NCBI RefSeq assembly: GCF_022637415.1
Contig: NZ_CP093340.1
Location: 2,790,001-2,854,000, forward strand
Direction of reading: 5' to 3'
Origin: Luteimonas sp. S4-F44
GTDB lineage: Bacteria; Pseudomonadota; Gammaproteobacteria; Xanthomonadales; Xanthomonadaceae
DNA: 64,000 nucleotides
Under the pieces are notes generated by a model that searched no databases, was not told the DNA's origin, and was given only the letters and a program-made list of their open reading frames with translations. Positions 41,580-50,683 of this stretch are shown here, in pieces (the first letter of the stretch is position 1; each line of letters opens with the position of its first letter). The translations under genes and the position numbers were made by a program.

Positions 41580-42560
41580 TCAACGAGGCGCGGCGGCAGC
41601 GATCGCCAGGCATTGCGGTACCAGCGTGTTGCGGAAATGGGCATCGCGGTCCAGGAAGCGTCGACGCGCGCCGGCGCGCCGACGGGCCAACTCGGCGTCA
41701 TCGAATGCCAGCGCCCTGGTAACCCCTGCTTCGATCGCAGCGACGTCGACGACGAACCGTTCGGCCAGCCCTTCCGGGATGCGCGCGCTCGGCGTGAGCA
41801 GTACACCGTCATCGGCTGACACCAGCTCGTTCATCGGCGCGCCATCTGTCGTCAACACGACTGCACCGACGGACATCGCCTCGTTGAGGTAATGCCCAAA
41901 GCCCTCCATCTCGGACGGACACAGATGGAAGAGGCTCGCGTTCTGCAACTGGCGCAGTTCGTCCGCCCCCAGGTACTCGAGTCGGTGCGAGACATTCGCA
42001 AGCGCCGTCCGTCTGACTGCGGTCTTGGGGTTCTGCACGACCACCAGGTTCGGCCATTCGGGGTGCCGCTCCCAGGCGTCGAGCACGACGTGGGTCCCCT
42101 TCGCGCTGCTTCTGCCGGCCAGGTGAAAGAACTGGCGCACACGGGCGACTTCGGGATCGAACACGTCGTCACTCGTGAACCCGATCTCGCGCACCTCGCA
42201 GCCCAAGGCCGCGAAGGCTTGGGCACCATGATGAGTTTTGCACAGCACCGCATCGAATCGGGGCAAAAACCGCTGCCAGGCCGGCTGGAACCACTCCGGG
42301 TTCGGGATCAGCAGATTGCAATCTGCCAACGATAGGAACCGGTGGTACACACGTTCGAGAAAGATCTGCACGTCCACGCGCCGGCCCAATGCATGTCGCA
42401 CACGGTGTCCGATCTCCATGCAGCGATCCAAGGTCCGGTTGCCGCCGTAGGCGACGACCTCCACCGCATGCCCGGCGTCCCGGAACAAGGCGGCGACCAG
42501 CGCCATATCCCGGCTCAGTCCGACCCCGTTGTCGCGGGAAATGATGCGGATGTTCGCCAT
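41580..42560 (-). CDS. Glycosyltransferase (GT4-like, GT-B fold)
   Basis: A 326-residue protein. It begins MANIRIISRDNGVGLSRDM, a nucleotide-sugar transferase-like N-terminal loop. The GT-B C-terminal signature is SLFHLCPSEMEGFGHYLNEAMSVGAVVLTTDGAPMNELV, typical of group 1 transferases with the E-x7-E pair. I chose the ATG at 42560, where similarity begins; longer starts reach into the divergent promoter. Base composition looks less GC-extreme than its neighbours. It is convergent with the crystallin gene and divergent from a GT2 gene. The acceptor sugar is unknown; surface polysaccharide or LPS core is likely. Confidence 0.85.
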   Translation of the reverse strand: MANIRIISRDNGVGLSRDMALVAALFRDAGHAVEVVAYGGNRTLDRCMEIGHRVRHALGRRVDVQIFLERVYHRFLSLADCNLLIPNPEWFQPAWQRFLPRFDAVLCKTHHGAQAFAALGCEVREIGFTSDDVFDPEVARVRQFFHLAGRSSAKGTHVVLDAWERHPEWPNLVVVQNPKTAVRRTALANVSHRLEYLGADELRQLQNASLFHLCPSEMEGFGHYLNEAMSVGAVVLTTDGAPMNELVSADDGVLLTPSARIPEGLAERFVVDVAAIEAGVTRALAFDDAELARRRAGARRRFLDRDAHFRNTLVPQCLAIAAAAPR

Positions 42561-42618
42561 GCCCTGCCGGTTCGCTGAAAATCGAATCAACACAGAATGC
42601 ATGATGTGTCCCGGCAAT

Positions 42619-42636
42619 GCGATTGTAGACAATCGC
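42619..42636. promoter_or_regulatory. Perfect 18-base palindrome between divergent glycosyltransferases
   Basis: GCGATTGTAGACAATCGC, 8-bp arms with a 2-base centre, in the 99-base divergent space. On the minus strand it contains TACAAT, a 5/6 match to a -10 box, so it may be a repressor site covering the promoter of the GT4-like gene. Confidence 0.5.
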
Positions 42637-42659
42637 GCTTTCCCCGGCATGCTTGTCCT

Positions 42660-43409
42660 ATGTCCGCCCCACTTCCCCTCTCCGGCGTCGTCATCACCCG
42701 CAACGAGGCCGACCGCATCGGCCGCTGCCTCGATTCGATGCGCGGGCTGTGCGCAGAACTGCTGGTCGTCGATTCGGGCTCAACCGACGACACGGTCGCG
42801 GTCGCCACCGCACACGGCGCTCGGGTCGTGCACCAGGACTGGCTGGGCTACGCCGCGCAGAAGACCTTCGCCAATACGCTGGCCGCGCACGACTGGCTGC
42901 TGCTGCTCGATGCCGACGAGTGGCTTTCGCCCGGCACCGCCGACACGATCCGCACGCTGTTTTCGAGCGGGCGCGTCGAGCAGGCCGATGCCTGGCTGCT
43001 GACTCGCCGCAACTGGTTCCTTGGCCACCGCCTGCGCGGCGGCGAACCGATGGAGCGGCTGGTGCGCGCAGGCTGGCGCTACCTGCCCTCGCAGGTGCAC
43101 GAACGGCCGGACCTCGCCGGCAAAACCGTGCGCGCGCTCGATGCCGACTTCGAACACGACACCTCGCGCAGCCATGCCGAGCACGTCGCCAAGCTCTCGC
43201 GCTACGCCCAGCTCTGGGCCCAGCAGCGCTTCGACGCCGGCAAGCGCGCCGGCCCACTCGACGGCCCCCTGCACGCCGCCGCCTACCTGCTCAAGCAATA
43301 CCTGCTGCGTGGCGCCTTCCTCGACGGCGCCGCCGGCTGGCGCTTTCACCGCGCTCAAGCGGGCTACGTGCTGGAGAAGTATCGACGCCTGCGCGCGCTC
43401 GCCGCCTGA
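42660..43409 (+). CDS. Glycosyltransferase family 2 (WaaE/KdtX-like)
   Basis: A 249-residue GT-A transferase. It begins LSGVVITRNEADRIGRCLDS with LVVDSGSTDDT and the metal-binding LLLLDADEWLSPG. The block RRNWFLGHRLRGGEPMERLVR and the C-terminal KQYLLRGAFLDGAAGWRFH fit the LPS-core beta-glucosyltransferase family WaaE/KdtX. It has no signal peptide and acts at the inner face of the cytoplasmic membrane. The start MSAPLPLSG is chosen over an upstream in-frame ATG that lies in the divergent promoter. Confidence 0.9.
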   Translation: MSAPLPLSGVVITRNEADRIGRCLDSMRGLCAELLVVDSGSTDDTVAVATAHGARVVHQDWLGYAAQKTFANTLAAHDWLLLLDADEWLSPGTADTIRTLFSSGRVEQADAWLLTRRNWFLGHRLRGGEPMERLVRAGWRYLPSQVHERPDLAGKTVRALDADFEHDTSRSHAEHVAKLSRYAQLWAQQRFDAGKRAGPLDGPLHAAAYLLKQYLLRGAFLDGAAGWRFHRAQAGYVLEKYRRLRALAA

Positions 43410-43424
43410 AGGCAGGGTCGGGGT

Positions 43425-43520
43425 CGTATTTCCAGTCAGACATTGTGATTGCCGCGCAGTTCTGCCCTGGAAATACGCCTCTGGTCCCGGTTTTGCCGAA
43501 AAAAAGCGACTCTGCCCCCC
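43425..43520. repeat. Degenerate inverted-repeat element
   Basis: A perfect 11-bp inverted repeat (CGTATTTCCAG at 43425-43435, CTGGAAATACG at 43467-43477) is followed by AAAAAGCGACTCTG at 43501-43514. This shares 14 bases exactly with the element at 26095-26108. It lies between two convergent glycosyltransferase genes and may terminate both. Confidence 0.65.
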
Positions 43521-43523
43521 GGC

Positions 43524-44357
43524 TCAGGGCGGTGGGCCGGGGACGAGGCCGTAGTCGGTCCAGGTGCGGCGGCCGGCTTTGACGGCATCGCGGATGGCTT
43601 GGTTGGCGGCCTTCATTTCGGGCTTGACGTAGCCGCGGGCGTGGTCGAGGTGCACGCACACCGCCGAGAAGCGGATCTGCTTGCCGGTCACGCCGGCGTT
43701 CGCCAGGCGTTCGCCCAGCTCCAGGTCCTCGCCGCCGTAGGTCATGCGCTCGTCGAAGCCGTTGACGCGGACCAGGTCGGCCTTCCAGCCCGAGGCGTTG
43801 TTGCCGGCCCAGCGCGGCGGCGTCGGAGTGACGGCGTTGAGCAACCGCTCGCGCCAGCCAGGCCGTGCCCACAGCTTGAGCGAGCGCTTGTTGCGCGGCA
43901 GACCGTTGATCTTGAGCCAGTCAAGATCGGTATGCAGACCGCGCGCGATGACCTCACGGTCGATCTTCAGGCTCACGTCCATCGGCAGCTTGCAGTAGCC
44001 GCCGCCCAGGTAACGGCCCGACTCGCGCAGGCGTAGGTGCTGGGAGACGAAATCGGCCCGCGGCACACAATCGCCGTCGGAAAAGATCAGGTAGTCGGAC
44101 CGCGCGTCCTCGATCCCGCGATTGAGGATGGTGCACTTCCGGAAGCCCGCGTCCTCGTGCCAGACATGCCGCAACGGATACGGCAGCGTCGGCGCCATCG
44201 CCTCGAGCATCTCGCGCGTCGCCGGGCCGGAGCCGTCGTCGGCGACGACCAACTCGAAATCCAGGCGGTCCTGCTGCGCATAGCCCCACAGACAGCGCTG
44301 CAGCCAGTCGGTGTTGTTGTAGGTGCTGATGATCAGGCTGGCGGCAGGCGTCGTCAT
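43524..44357 (-). CDS. Glycosyltransferase family 2
   Basis: A 277-residue GT-A transferase. SLIISTYNNTDWLQRCLWG opens the nucleotide-binding fold, LVVADDGSGPATREML follows, and the DXD-type site is IFSDGDCVPR. The C-terminal region has NNASGWKADLVRVNGFDERMTYGGEDLELGERL, the pattern of the GT2 C-terminal catalytic-base motif (ED). Its closest pattern is the galactosyltransferase-like group found in LPS core clusters. It is convergent with the WaaE-like gene and 39 bases after the rsmB stop is reached on the other side (44397), both on the minus strand. Confidence 0.9.
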   Translation of the reverse strand: MTTPAASLIISTYNNTDWLQRCLWGYAQQDRLDFELVVADDGSGPATREMLEAMAPTLPYPLRHVWHEDAGFRKCTILNRGIEDARSDYLIFSDGDCVPRADFVSQHLRLRESGRYLGGGYCKLPMDVSLKIDREVIARGLHTDLDWLKINGLPRNKRSLKLWARPGWRERLLNAVTPTPPRWAGNNASGWKADLVRVNGFDERMTYGGEDLELGERLANAGVTGKQIRFSAVCVHLDHARGYVKPEMKAANQAIRDAVKAGRRTWTDYGLVPGPPP

Positions 44358-44396
44358 GCCGGTGATTCTAAGCGAGCGCCTGCGCGGCAGCGGTGC

Positions 44397-45695
44397 TCAG
44401 CGCCCGCGGCGCAGCCGCGCGTAGAAGAAGCCGTCCATGCCGTCCTCGCCCGGCAGGCGCTGGTGGCCGGCACCGGTATCGCGGCCGAAGCCCGCGTCCA
44501 GCGGCTGCACCGCGAAGTCCGGATGCCGGGCCAGGAACGCCTCGACCTGCGCGGCATTCTCGCGCCGCAGGATCGAGCAGGTCGCGTACAGCAGCACGCC
44601 GCCGGGCGCGACCGTCGGTGCCAGTGCGTCGAGCAGGCGCGCCTGCAGCGCGACCAGCGCCTGGAGATCGGACGCGCGCCGGTGCAGCAGCACGTCGGGC
44701 TGGCGACGCACGACGCCGGTCGCCGAGCACGGCGCATCGAGTAGCACCGCATCGAACGGCGTGCCGTCCCACCAACGCCCCACCTCGAGCGCGTCGACCG
44801 TGCGCAGCGCGGCCTGCTCGCCCACGCCGAGCCGGGCAAAGGTCGCGGCGATCCGCGCCACGCGTGGTGCGGCGACATCGAGCGCGGTCAGCCGCAGCGC
44901 CGGATCGCGCTCCAGCAAGTGGGCACTCTTGCCGCCGGGCGCGGCGCAGGCGTCGAGCACGCGCGCCCCCGGGGCCGGCGCCAGCGCGGCGGCGACCTGC
45001 TGGGCCGAGCCGTCCTGCACTGAAAACAGCCCGTCGGTGAAGCCGGGCAATGCAGCCACGGCGAACGGCGCATCGACCCGCAGCGCATCCGGCAACCCCG
45101 GATACGCGACCGCCTCGACACCCGCCTCGGCGAGCACGGCAATGCAGGCCGCGGGCGTGCTGCGTCGGCGGTTGACCCGCAGCCAGGTCGGCGCCTGTGA
45201 CGCACTGGCCGCAAGGATCGCCTCCCAGGCATCGGGCCAATCCTCGCGGACCTGCGTCAGCAGCCAGGCCGGCCAGCCATCGCCTGGCGCTGGCGGCGGA
45301 AGGCCATCGCGCTGGGCCCGGCGCAGTAGTGCATTGACGAGCCCGGCCTGGTGGCTGCGGCCCATCGCGCGCGCGGCCTCGACCGTCGCCGACAGCGCGG
45401 CGTGCGCCGGCAGGCCGAGCGGGTCGAGCTGAGCGAAGCCGACATGCAGCAGCGCGCGCAGCGACGCATCGCGACGCGGCAGCGGACGCGGGATCCACGC
45501 CGCCAGCGCACGGTCGTAGCGGGCGGCGCCGCGTAGCGCGCCGAAGCAGATCGCCTCGAGCAATGCGCGGTCACGCGGATCGGCGAGCGTCGGTAGCGCA
45601 GTGGCCAGCGCGGCCTTGAGCGAGGTGCCGTGGTGCGCGACCGCATCGAGCACCTGTGCGGCCTGCACGCGGACCGCGGCGCCGGGCACGCCCAT
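44397..45695 (-). CDS. rsmB: 16S rRNA (cytosine-967-C5)-methyltransferase RsmB
   Basis: A 432-residue enzyme. An N-terminal NusB-like RNA-binding domain ([19 protein letters not shown]) precedes the SAM-dependent domain with motif [18 protein letters not shown]. The two cysteines of the m5C mechanism lie in [18 protein letters not shown] and [20 protein letters not shown]. Start [11 protein letters not shown] is one base after the fmt stop, so fmt and rsmB are coupled. This def-fmt-rsmB order is widely conserved. Confidence 0.95.
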   Translation of the reverse strand: MGVPGAAVRVQAAQVLDAVAHHGTSLKAALATALPTLADPRDRALLEAICFGALRGAARYDRALAAWIPRPLPRRDASLRALLHVGFAQLDPLGLPAHAALSATVEAARAMGRSHQAGLVNALLRRAQRDGLPPPAPGDGWPAWLLTQVREDWPDAWEAILAASASQAPTWLRVNRRRSTPAACIAVLAEAGVEAVAYPGLPDALRVDAPFAVAALPGFTDGLFSVQDGSAQQVAAALAPAPGARVLDACAAPGGKSAHLLERDPALRLTALDVAAPRVARIAATFARLGVGEQAALRTVDALEVGRWWDGTPFDAVLLDAPCSATGVVRRQPDVLLHRRASDLQALVALQARLLDALAPTVAPGGVLLYATCSILRRENAAQVEAFLARHPDFAVQPLDAGFGRDTGAGHQRLPGEDGMDGFFYARLRRGR

Positions 45696-45696
45696 T

Positions 45697-46641
45697 TCAG
45701 CCCTGCCCCGCCGGGGCGGCGACCAGCGCCTTGAGGTCCTGGCGGGCGTTGAGATAGTCGGCCGCGGCGACGACCTTGCCGCCAGCGCGCTGCAGCCGCA
45801 GCACGCGCAGCGCGCCGTCGCCGCAGGCGATGTCGAGCCCGTCGCGACCGGCCGCGAGCAAGGTGCCCGGCGCGCGGTCGTGGGCGAGCGGCAACGCCTG
45901 CGCCGCATGCACGCGCACGCGCTCACCGGCGAGTTCGGCCTCGGCGATCGGCCAGGGCTCGAACGCACGCACGGTGTCGGCCAGTGCGCGCGCCGGGCGC
46001 GTCCAGTCGAGTCGGGCCTCGGCCTTGTCGAGCTTGTGGGCGTAGGTCACCCCGGCCTCGGCCTGCACCTCGGGCACCGGACGGATGCCGGCCCGCAGCA
46101 GGCCAAGGCCGTCGGCGAGCACCTGCGCGCCGAGCTCGGCCAGACGGTCGTGCAAGCGGCCGCCGGTGTCGTCGGGCGCGATCGGCGTCGATTGCCGCAG
46201 CAGCACCGGTCCGGTGTCCAGCCCCTTGTCCATCTGCATCAGGCAGACGCCGGTCTGGGCGTCGCCGGCCTGGATCGCGCGCTGGATCGGCGCCGCGCCA
46301 CGCCAGCGCGGCAGCAGCGAGGCGTGGACGTTCCAGCAGCCCAGGCGCGGGATGTCGAGCACCCCCTGCGGCAACAACAGTCCGTAGGCGACGACCACCA
46401 TCAGGTCGGGTTCGAGCGCGCGCAGCGCATCGAGCACCTCGGCGCCGCGCAAGCGCTCGGGCTGGCGCACGATCAGCCCGCGGTCGAGGGCGGCCTGCTT
46501 GACCGGCGAGGCCGTCAGCGTGCGGCCGCGTCCGGCCGGCCGGTCGGGCTGGGTGTAGACGGCCACGACCTCGCGCCGCGCATCGGCAGCGAGCAGCGAG
46601 GGCACGGCGAAGTCCGGGGTGCCGGCGAAAACGATTCTCAT
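45697..46641 (-). CDS. fmt: Methionyl-tRNA formyltransferase
   Basis: A 314-residue enzyme that formylates initiator Met-tRNA using 10-formyltetrahydrofolate. It begins [16 protein letters not shown]. The catalytic region is [21 protein letters not shown] with the SLLPRWRG motif, followed by [15 protein letters not shown]. The C-terminal OB-like domain binds tRNA ([12 protein letters not shown]). The start follows GGAGATCC-type sequence; def lies 116 bases upstream. Together with def it sets formylation and deformylation of nascent proteins. Confidence 0.97.
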   Translation of the reverse strand: MRIVFAGTPDFAVPSLLAADARREVVAVYTQPDRPAGRGRTLTASPVKQAALDRGLIVRQPERLRGAEVLDALRALEPDLMVVVAYGLLLPQGVLDIPRLGCWNVHASLLPRWRGAAPIQRAIQAGDAQTGVCLMQMDKGLDTGPVLLRQSTPIAPDDTGGRLHDRLAELGAQVLADGLGLLRAGIRPVPEVQAEAGVTYAHKLDKAEARLDWTRPARALADTVRAFEPWPIAEAELAGERVRVHAAQALPLAHDRAPGTLLAAGRDGLDIACGDGALRVLRLQRAGGKVVAAADYLNARQDLKALVAAPAGQG

Positions 46642-46668
46642 GGGACGGATGGAGATCCGGAAAACGTG

Positions 46669-46689
46669 GAGTCGGGAGTCGGGAATCGC
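46669..46689. repeat. Short tandem 7-mer repeat between def and fmt
   Basis: GAGTCGG GAGTCGG GAATCGC, three 7-base units in the 116-base def-fmt gap. Similar GGGAATCG-type strings are frequent between genes in this bacterial family. Confidence 0.5.
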
Positions 46690-46757
46690 GGGGCCAAACC
46701 GGCGGGTTCGGAGGCACGGGCGACGGGTTCGGCGCTGCGCCTCCCCGTCCCGGCCAC

Positions 46758-47273
46758 CTAGTCCCGGCCCTTGCGCAGCTTCTCGAGCTTCTTGAGCGCG
46801 CGGTCGCGCTTGAGCGGCGACAGGTAGTCGATAAACAGCTTGCCGTCGAGGTGGTCGATCTCGTGCTGCACACAGGTCGCCAGCAGGCCGTCCACGGTCA
46901 GCTCGAACGCCTTGCCGTGACGGTCGAAGGCCTCGACGACGATGCCGTCGGCGCGGGTCACATCGGCGAACACGCCCGGAATCGACAGACAACCCTCGGT
47001 ATGCACGCGCAGGTCGGCCGACCGGTCGCGGATCGTCGGATTGACGAACACCAGCGGCTGGTCGTGCGTTTCGGTGACGTCGATGACCATGAAACGCTCG
47101 TAGGTGTCGACCTGGGTCGAGGCCAGCCCGATGCCCGGTGCCTCGTACATGGTCTGGAACATGTCATCGAGCAGGCGCTGGAACGCCGGGTCGGCGAAGC
47201 GCTCGGCGGGCACCGGCGCGGCGACCTTGCGCAGGCCGGTGTCGGGGTATTCGAGGATCGGGAGCAGGGCCAT
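46758..47273 (-). CDS. def: Peptide deformylase
   Basis: A 171-residue metalloprotease that removes the N-formyl group. Three motifs are intact: GIGLASTQV (motif 1, Ser in place of the usual Ala), EGCLSIPG (motif 2, metal Cys) and QHEIDHLDG (motif 3, HExxH). The start [18 protein letters not shown] is standard; an upstream in-frame start would add a polar stretch. It is divergent from the LysM gene. The C-terminal [11 protein letters not shown] tail is basic. Confidence 0.97.
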   Translation of the reverse strand: MALLPILEYPDTGLRKVAAPVPAERFADPAFQRLLDDMFQTMYEAPGIGLASTQVDTYERFMVIDVTETHDQPLVFVNPTIRDRSADLRVHTEGCLSIPGVFADVTRADGIVVEAFDRHGKAFELTVDGLLATCVQHEIDHLDGKLFIDYLSPLKRDRALKKLEKLRKGRD

Positions 47274-47335
47274 GGAGTGGACGGCGTAAGCGGCAGCGCG
47301 CAGGCGGAAGCCGGGCATTGTAACGCGGCGCGCAG

Positions 47336-47366
47336 TTGCTTCCGTTTCGTGATTTCAGGCTATATT
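47336..47366 (+). promoter_or_regulatory. Promoter of LysM gene
   Basis: TATATT (47361-47366) is a 5/6 -10 box about 40 bases before the start. TTGCTT lies 19 bases upstream, a long spacer. A purine-rich AAAGGGGAG ribosome site precedes ATG 47406. Confidence 0.45.
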
Positions 47367-47405
47367 GCGTCGCTGCAAGGGGAGAAACCCAAAGGGGAGC
47401 TGTAG

Positions 47406-48569
47406 ATGGCCGGCACGCTCGAACGCCTTTCCCGAACGCTCCGCACGGTGTGTGCCGTCGCGCTGCTGACCGTGACCACGTATGCTGCGGCCCAGCAACT
47501 GCGCGGCGACCATCCCGACACCTACGTCGTGGTGCGTGGCGACACGCTGTGGGATATCGCGGGCCGCTTCCTCGACCGTCCTTGGCTGTGGCCGGAGATC
47601 TGGCAGGCCAATCCGCAGATCGCCAACCCGCATCTGATCTACCCGGGCGACGTCATCAGCCTGGCGTACCTCGACCGGGTCACCGCGACCGTGCGCCCGG
47701 GTCCGCGCACGACCGCGCAGGCGCCGATCGATGCGGTCTCGCTGTCGGACATCGAGCCGTTCCTGAAGAACCGCAGCATCGTCTTCAAGTTCGACCACCT
47801 GCCCTACGTGCTCGGCAGCGAAGGCACCCGGCTGCGCGGCAGCATCGACCGCGACATCTACGTCAAGGGCCTGGCGAACGCGCTGCCGGGCCAGCGCTAC
47901 GCGGTGCAGCGACCGGCGACCGAGTTCTACGGCGCGCGGCGCGCGCGCGACCTCAACTACCGCGGCAAGCGCGTCGCCGGCGAAAGCCACCTGTGGCGGC
48001 AGACGCTGCCGCGCCTGCGCGGCCAGGATGCCTTCCTGGGCGTGGAGATGGTCCAACTGGGCGTGGGCACCGTGGTCTCCGGCCCCACCGAGGACACCGA
48101 CACCACCACGATCGCGCTCGACGGCGGCGGCTTCGAGGCCCGCCCGGGCGACCGCGTGGTGCCGGTCGACCCGCAGCCCTACGACCTGCAGTTCTTCCCG
48201 CACGCGCCGGCCGCCGATGCGATCGCCGCCGACGTGCAGGTGCTCGCGGTCGCCGACACGCTGATCACCGGCGGCCCACGCGACGTGATCGCGATTTCGG
48301 CCGGCCGCGCATCGGGCATCGACAACGGCACGGTGTTCTCGATCTGGAACAGCGGCGACTACGTCGTCGACCGCGTGCGCCACCCCAACACCTCGCGCAT
48401 CGACGCCGCCCCCGACCGGGGCTCGCGCCGCGACCGGCTGCCCGACGAGTACGCCGCACACGCGATGGTGTTCCGGACGTTCGACCATGTCAGCTACGCG
48501 CTGGTCATGGAAGGCACCAAGCCGGTCCAGATCGGCGACCGTCTCAAGCACCCCGACGCGACCCACTGA
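47406..48569 (+). CDS. LysM peptidoglycan-binding exported protein
   Basis: A 387-residue periplasmic protein. The signal peptide (LERLSRTLRTVCAVALLTVTTYAAA) is followed by one LysM domain (residues 38-90, YVVVRGDTLWDIAGRFLDRPWLWPEIWQANPQIANPHLIYPGD). The remaining 290 residues are beta-rich with no catalytic motif, including LNYRGKRVAGESHLWRQTL and AISAGRASGIDNGTVFSIWNS. The same protein is commonly found between def and dprA in this family. It probably holds the envelope together or senses it; an enzymatic role is not evident. Confidence 0.85.
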   Translation: MAGTLERLSRTLRTVCAVALLTVTTYAAAQQLRGDHPDTYVVVRGDTLWDIAGRFLDRPWLWPEIWQANPQIANPHLIYPGDVISLAYLDRVTATVRPGPRTTAQAPIDAVSLSDIEPFLKNRSIVFKFDHLPYVLGSEGTRLRGSIDRDIYVKGLANALPGQRYAVQRPATEFYGARRARDLNYRGKRVAGESHLWRQTLPRLRGQDAFLGVEMVQLGVGTVVSGPTEDTDTTTIALDGGGFEARPGDRVVPVDPQPYDLQFFPHAPAADAIAADVQVLAVADTLITGGPRDVIAISAGRASGIDNGTVFSIWNSGDYVVDRVRHPNTSRIDAAPDRGSRRDRLPDEYAAHAMVFRTFDHVSYALVMEGTKPVQIGDRLKHPDATH

Positions 48570-48576
48570 CCCGCAC

Positions 48577-48597
48577 TGCGGGGCCACGCGCCCCGCA
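48577..48597 (+). terminator. Hairpin after LysM gene
   Basis: TGCGGGGC / GCCCCGCA, an 8-bp stem with a 5-base loop, seven bases after the stop. No T-run follows. Confidence 0.4.
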
Positions 48598-48678
48598 CCG
48601 TCGCGTGCGGGCATTTCCGACCCGCACGCGCGGGTTGCGCCGACGGCCGGCGCGCCCGGGCGGGCCTAGCCTGGGCGC

Positions 48679-49815
48679 ATGCCCGACACTGCCCACACCG
48701 ATGCCGACGCGCTGCTGCAGCTGATCCACGCGAGCGGCCCGCTGTCGCCCCGCCGCGCCCTGCTCGACCGCCACGGCGGGCCTGCCGCCGCACTCGCCGC
48801 CGGCGCCGACGCCTGGTGCGAAGCCGGCCTCACCCCGGCGCAATGCCGTGCGCTGCGCACGCCCGAGCCGGCATGGCGCCGCTCGCGCGCCTGGCTGCAA
48901 GCCGCCCCCAGGCGCCAGCTCGTGGGCTGGCACGACCCCGACTACCCGGCCCTGCTGCGGCGCGCGCCCGGTCCGCCACTGGCGCTGTTCGTCGACGGCG
49001 ATCCCGCGCTGCTCTGGCATCCGGGTGTCGCCGTGGTCGGCAGCCGCGCGCCGACTGCGGCCGGCTTGGACACCGTCGCCGCGTTCGCCCGGCGGTTTGC
49101 CGCGCAGGGGCTGGCGGTGGTCAGCGGCCTGGCCGGCGGCATCGACGCCGCAGCCCACCTGGCCACGCTTGAGGCCGGTGGCGTCACGGTGGCGGTGCTC
49201 GGCAGCGGCATCGACGTGCCCTACCCGCGTTGTAACGCCGGCCTGCATGCGCGGATCGCCGCCGAAGGCGCGGTGGTCAGCGAGTACCCGCCCGGCACTC
49301 CGGCGCGCCGCGCCCAGTTCCCCAGCCGCAACCGCATTGTCGCCGGCCTCGCGCTTGGCACCCTGGTCGTCGAGGCGGCGTATCGCTCCGGCGCCCTGAT
49401 CACCGCGCGCCTCGCTGGCGAGGCAGGCCGCGAGGTGTTCGCGATCCCCGGTTCGATCCGCAACCCCAAGGCCCGCGGCTGTCACCGCCTGCTGCGCGAC
49501 GGGGCCATGCTGGTCGAATCGCCAGACGAGGTGGGCGCCGCGCTCGGCCCGGTCGCCGCAGATCTCGCCGCTGCCTTGCGCGGGCGCCTGGCCGCCCCCA
49601 CCCAAGAGGCGACGGCGACACCTGCGCCCGCCGTCCCGAGCACCGACCCCGACTACAACCGCTTGTGGCAGGCCCTGGGGCACGACCCAAGCGGTATGGA
49701 TGAACTGATCGCCCGCACCGGATTGACGGTCGCCCGTGCGTCGGCCATGCTCCTGGCCATGGAGCTGGATGGACGCCTCGACGTCGCGCACGGTCGCTAT
49801 TGCCGAAAGTCCTGA
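48679..49815 (+). CDS. dprA: DNA-processing protein DprA
   Basis: A 378-residue protein that loads RecA on incoming single-stranded DNA during natural transformation. An N-terminal SAM-like helix-hairpin domain (residues 1-70) precedes the Rossmann-like DprA core with VVGSRAPTAAGLDTV, VVSGLAGGIDAAAHLATL and FPSRNRIVAGLALGTLVVEA. A C-terminal winged helix (DYNRLWQALGHDPSGMDELI, LLAMELDGRLDVAHGRY) completes the classical three-domain form. Its presence is consistent with competence, but other competence genes are outside the window. Confidence 0.95.
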   Translation: MPDTAHTDADALLQLIHASGPLSPRRALLDRHGGPAAALAAGADAWCEAGLTPAQCRALRTPEPAWRRSRAWLQAAPRRQLVGWHDPDYPALLRRAPGPPLALFVDGDPALLWHPGVAVVGSRAPTAAGLDTVAAFARRFAAQGLAVVSGLAGGIDAAAHLATLEAGGVTVAVLGSGIDVPYPRCNAGLHARIAAEGAVVSEYPPGTPARRAQFPSRNRIVAGLALGTLVVEAAYRSGALITARLAGEAGREVFAIPGSIRNPKARGCHRLLRDGAMLVESPDEVGAALGPVAADLAAALRGRLAAPTQEATATPAPAVPSTDPDYNRLWQALGHDPSGMDELIARTGLTVARASAMLLAMELDGRLDVAHGRYCRKS

Positions 49816-49846
49816 ATGACGCGCCCTTGGGCGCAGGCCGGGGAAT

Positions 49847-50320
49847 ATGAAAGAAAGCATCCTGGATGTCCTGCTCTATCTGTTCGAGCACTACTTCACC
49901 GAGGACGCGGACCTGGTCCGTGACCGCGACTCGCTGCAGAGCGGTCTGCTGCAGGCCGGATTCAGCCCGGCGGAGACCAGCAAGGCCTTCGACTGGCTCG
50001 ACGCCCTGGCCGAGCAGCGCCCGGCCGTGTCGGAGGTCCGCGCGAACGGGCCCACCCGCGTGTACTCGGCGCCCGAGATCGACCGGCTGGACGTCGAAGG
50101 CCGCGGCTTTCTGATGTTTCTCGAGCAGCACGGCGTGCTCGACGCCGACCAGCGCGAGCTGGTGCTCGACCGCGTGATGGCGCTCGATCAGGACGAGCTC
50201 GACCTCGACGACCTGAAGTGGGTCGTGCTGATGGTGCTGTTCAATCAGCCCGGCAGCGAGGCGGCCTACGCCTGGATGGAAACCCAGATGTTCATCGACG
50301 AGCCCGAGCCGGTGCACTGA
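49847..50320 (+). CDS. smg: Smg protein (DUF494)
   Basis: A 157-residue acidic helical protein. It begins [17 protein letters not shown] and continues [20 protein letters not shown], with C-terminal [18 protein letters not shown], matching the Smg/DUF494 family. Its position right after dprA and before topA is conserved in gammaproteobacteria. The biochemical role is unknown. Confidence 0.93.
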   Translation: MKESILDVLLYLFEHYFTEDADLVRDRDSLQSGLLQAGFSPAETSKAFDWLDALAEQRPAVSEVRANGPTRVYSAPEIDRLDVEGRGFLMFLEQHGVLDADQRELVLDRVMALDQDELDLDDLKWVVLMVLFNQPGSEAAYAWMETQMFIDEPEPVH

Positions 50321-50683
50321 CCCGGCTGGATGCCTGACGCCCCGCGATGACCCGATCCCGTTCCGCCGCCGCGCAACGGGGACGAATCGCGCTGCACGGG
50401 TTAGCATGCCGCCCACGACGCCCGCACGGCCGGCCGGCCAGGCCAACGGCCATCGCATTGCAGGGGGCTGGCTGTCCGCCGGGCCGAGCCACACCGGGTC
50501 CATGGGTGCCGGACATCCGGTGCACACCGCGCGTGTGCCGATGCCTCGCCTCCCGCAACGCGGTGTCGCCAATGGCCTGACGGCGACATGCTGCCGCCAG
50601 GCCGCCCGCGTGCGGGGCGGCAACGTCGTGCCCCTTCGTCCTGCCGCAGCTGCGGCATTGCTCCCAGCACAGGATCCGCCCCG
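50321..50683. other. Gap of 363 bases without a recognised gene
   Basis: Between smg and the GYF-RDD gene. Frames of 77-89 codons exist on both strands but have shadow-type composition (Arg, Pro, Ala, Gly) and no ribosome site. No tRNA, strong hairpin or convincing promoter was seen. It may carry the leader of the RDD gene. Confidence 0.5.

Noticed and set aside
50321..50683. Short frames (77-93 codons) in the smg-RDD gap as possible new genes
   Set aside because: Shadow-like composition, several overlapping frames on both strands, no ribosome sites or motifs.
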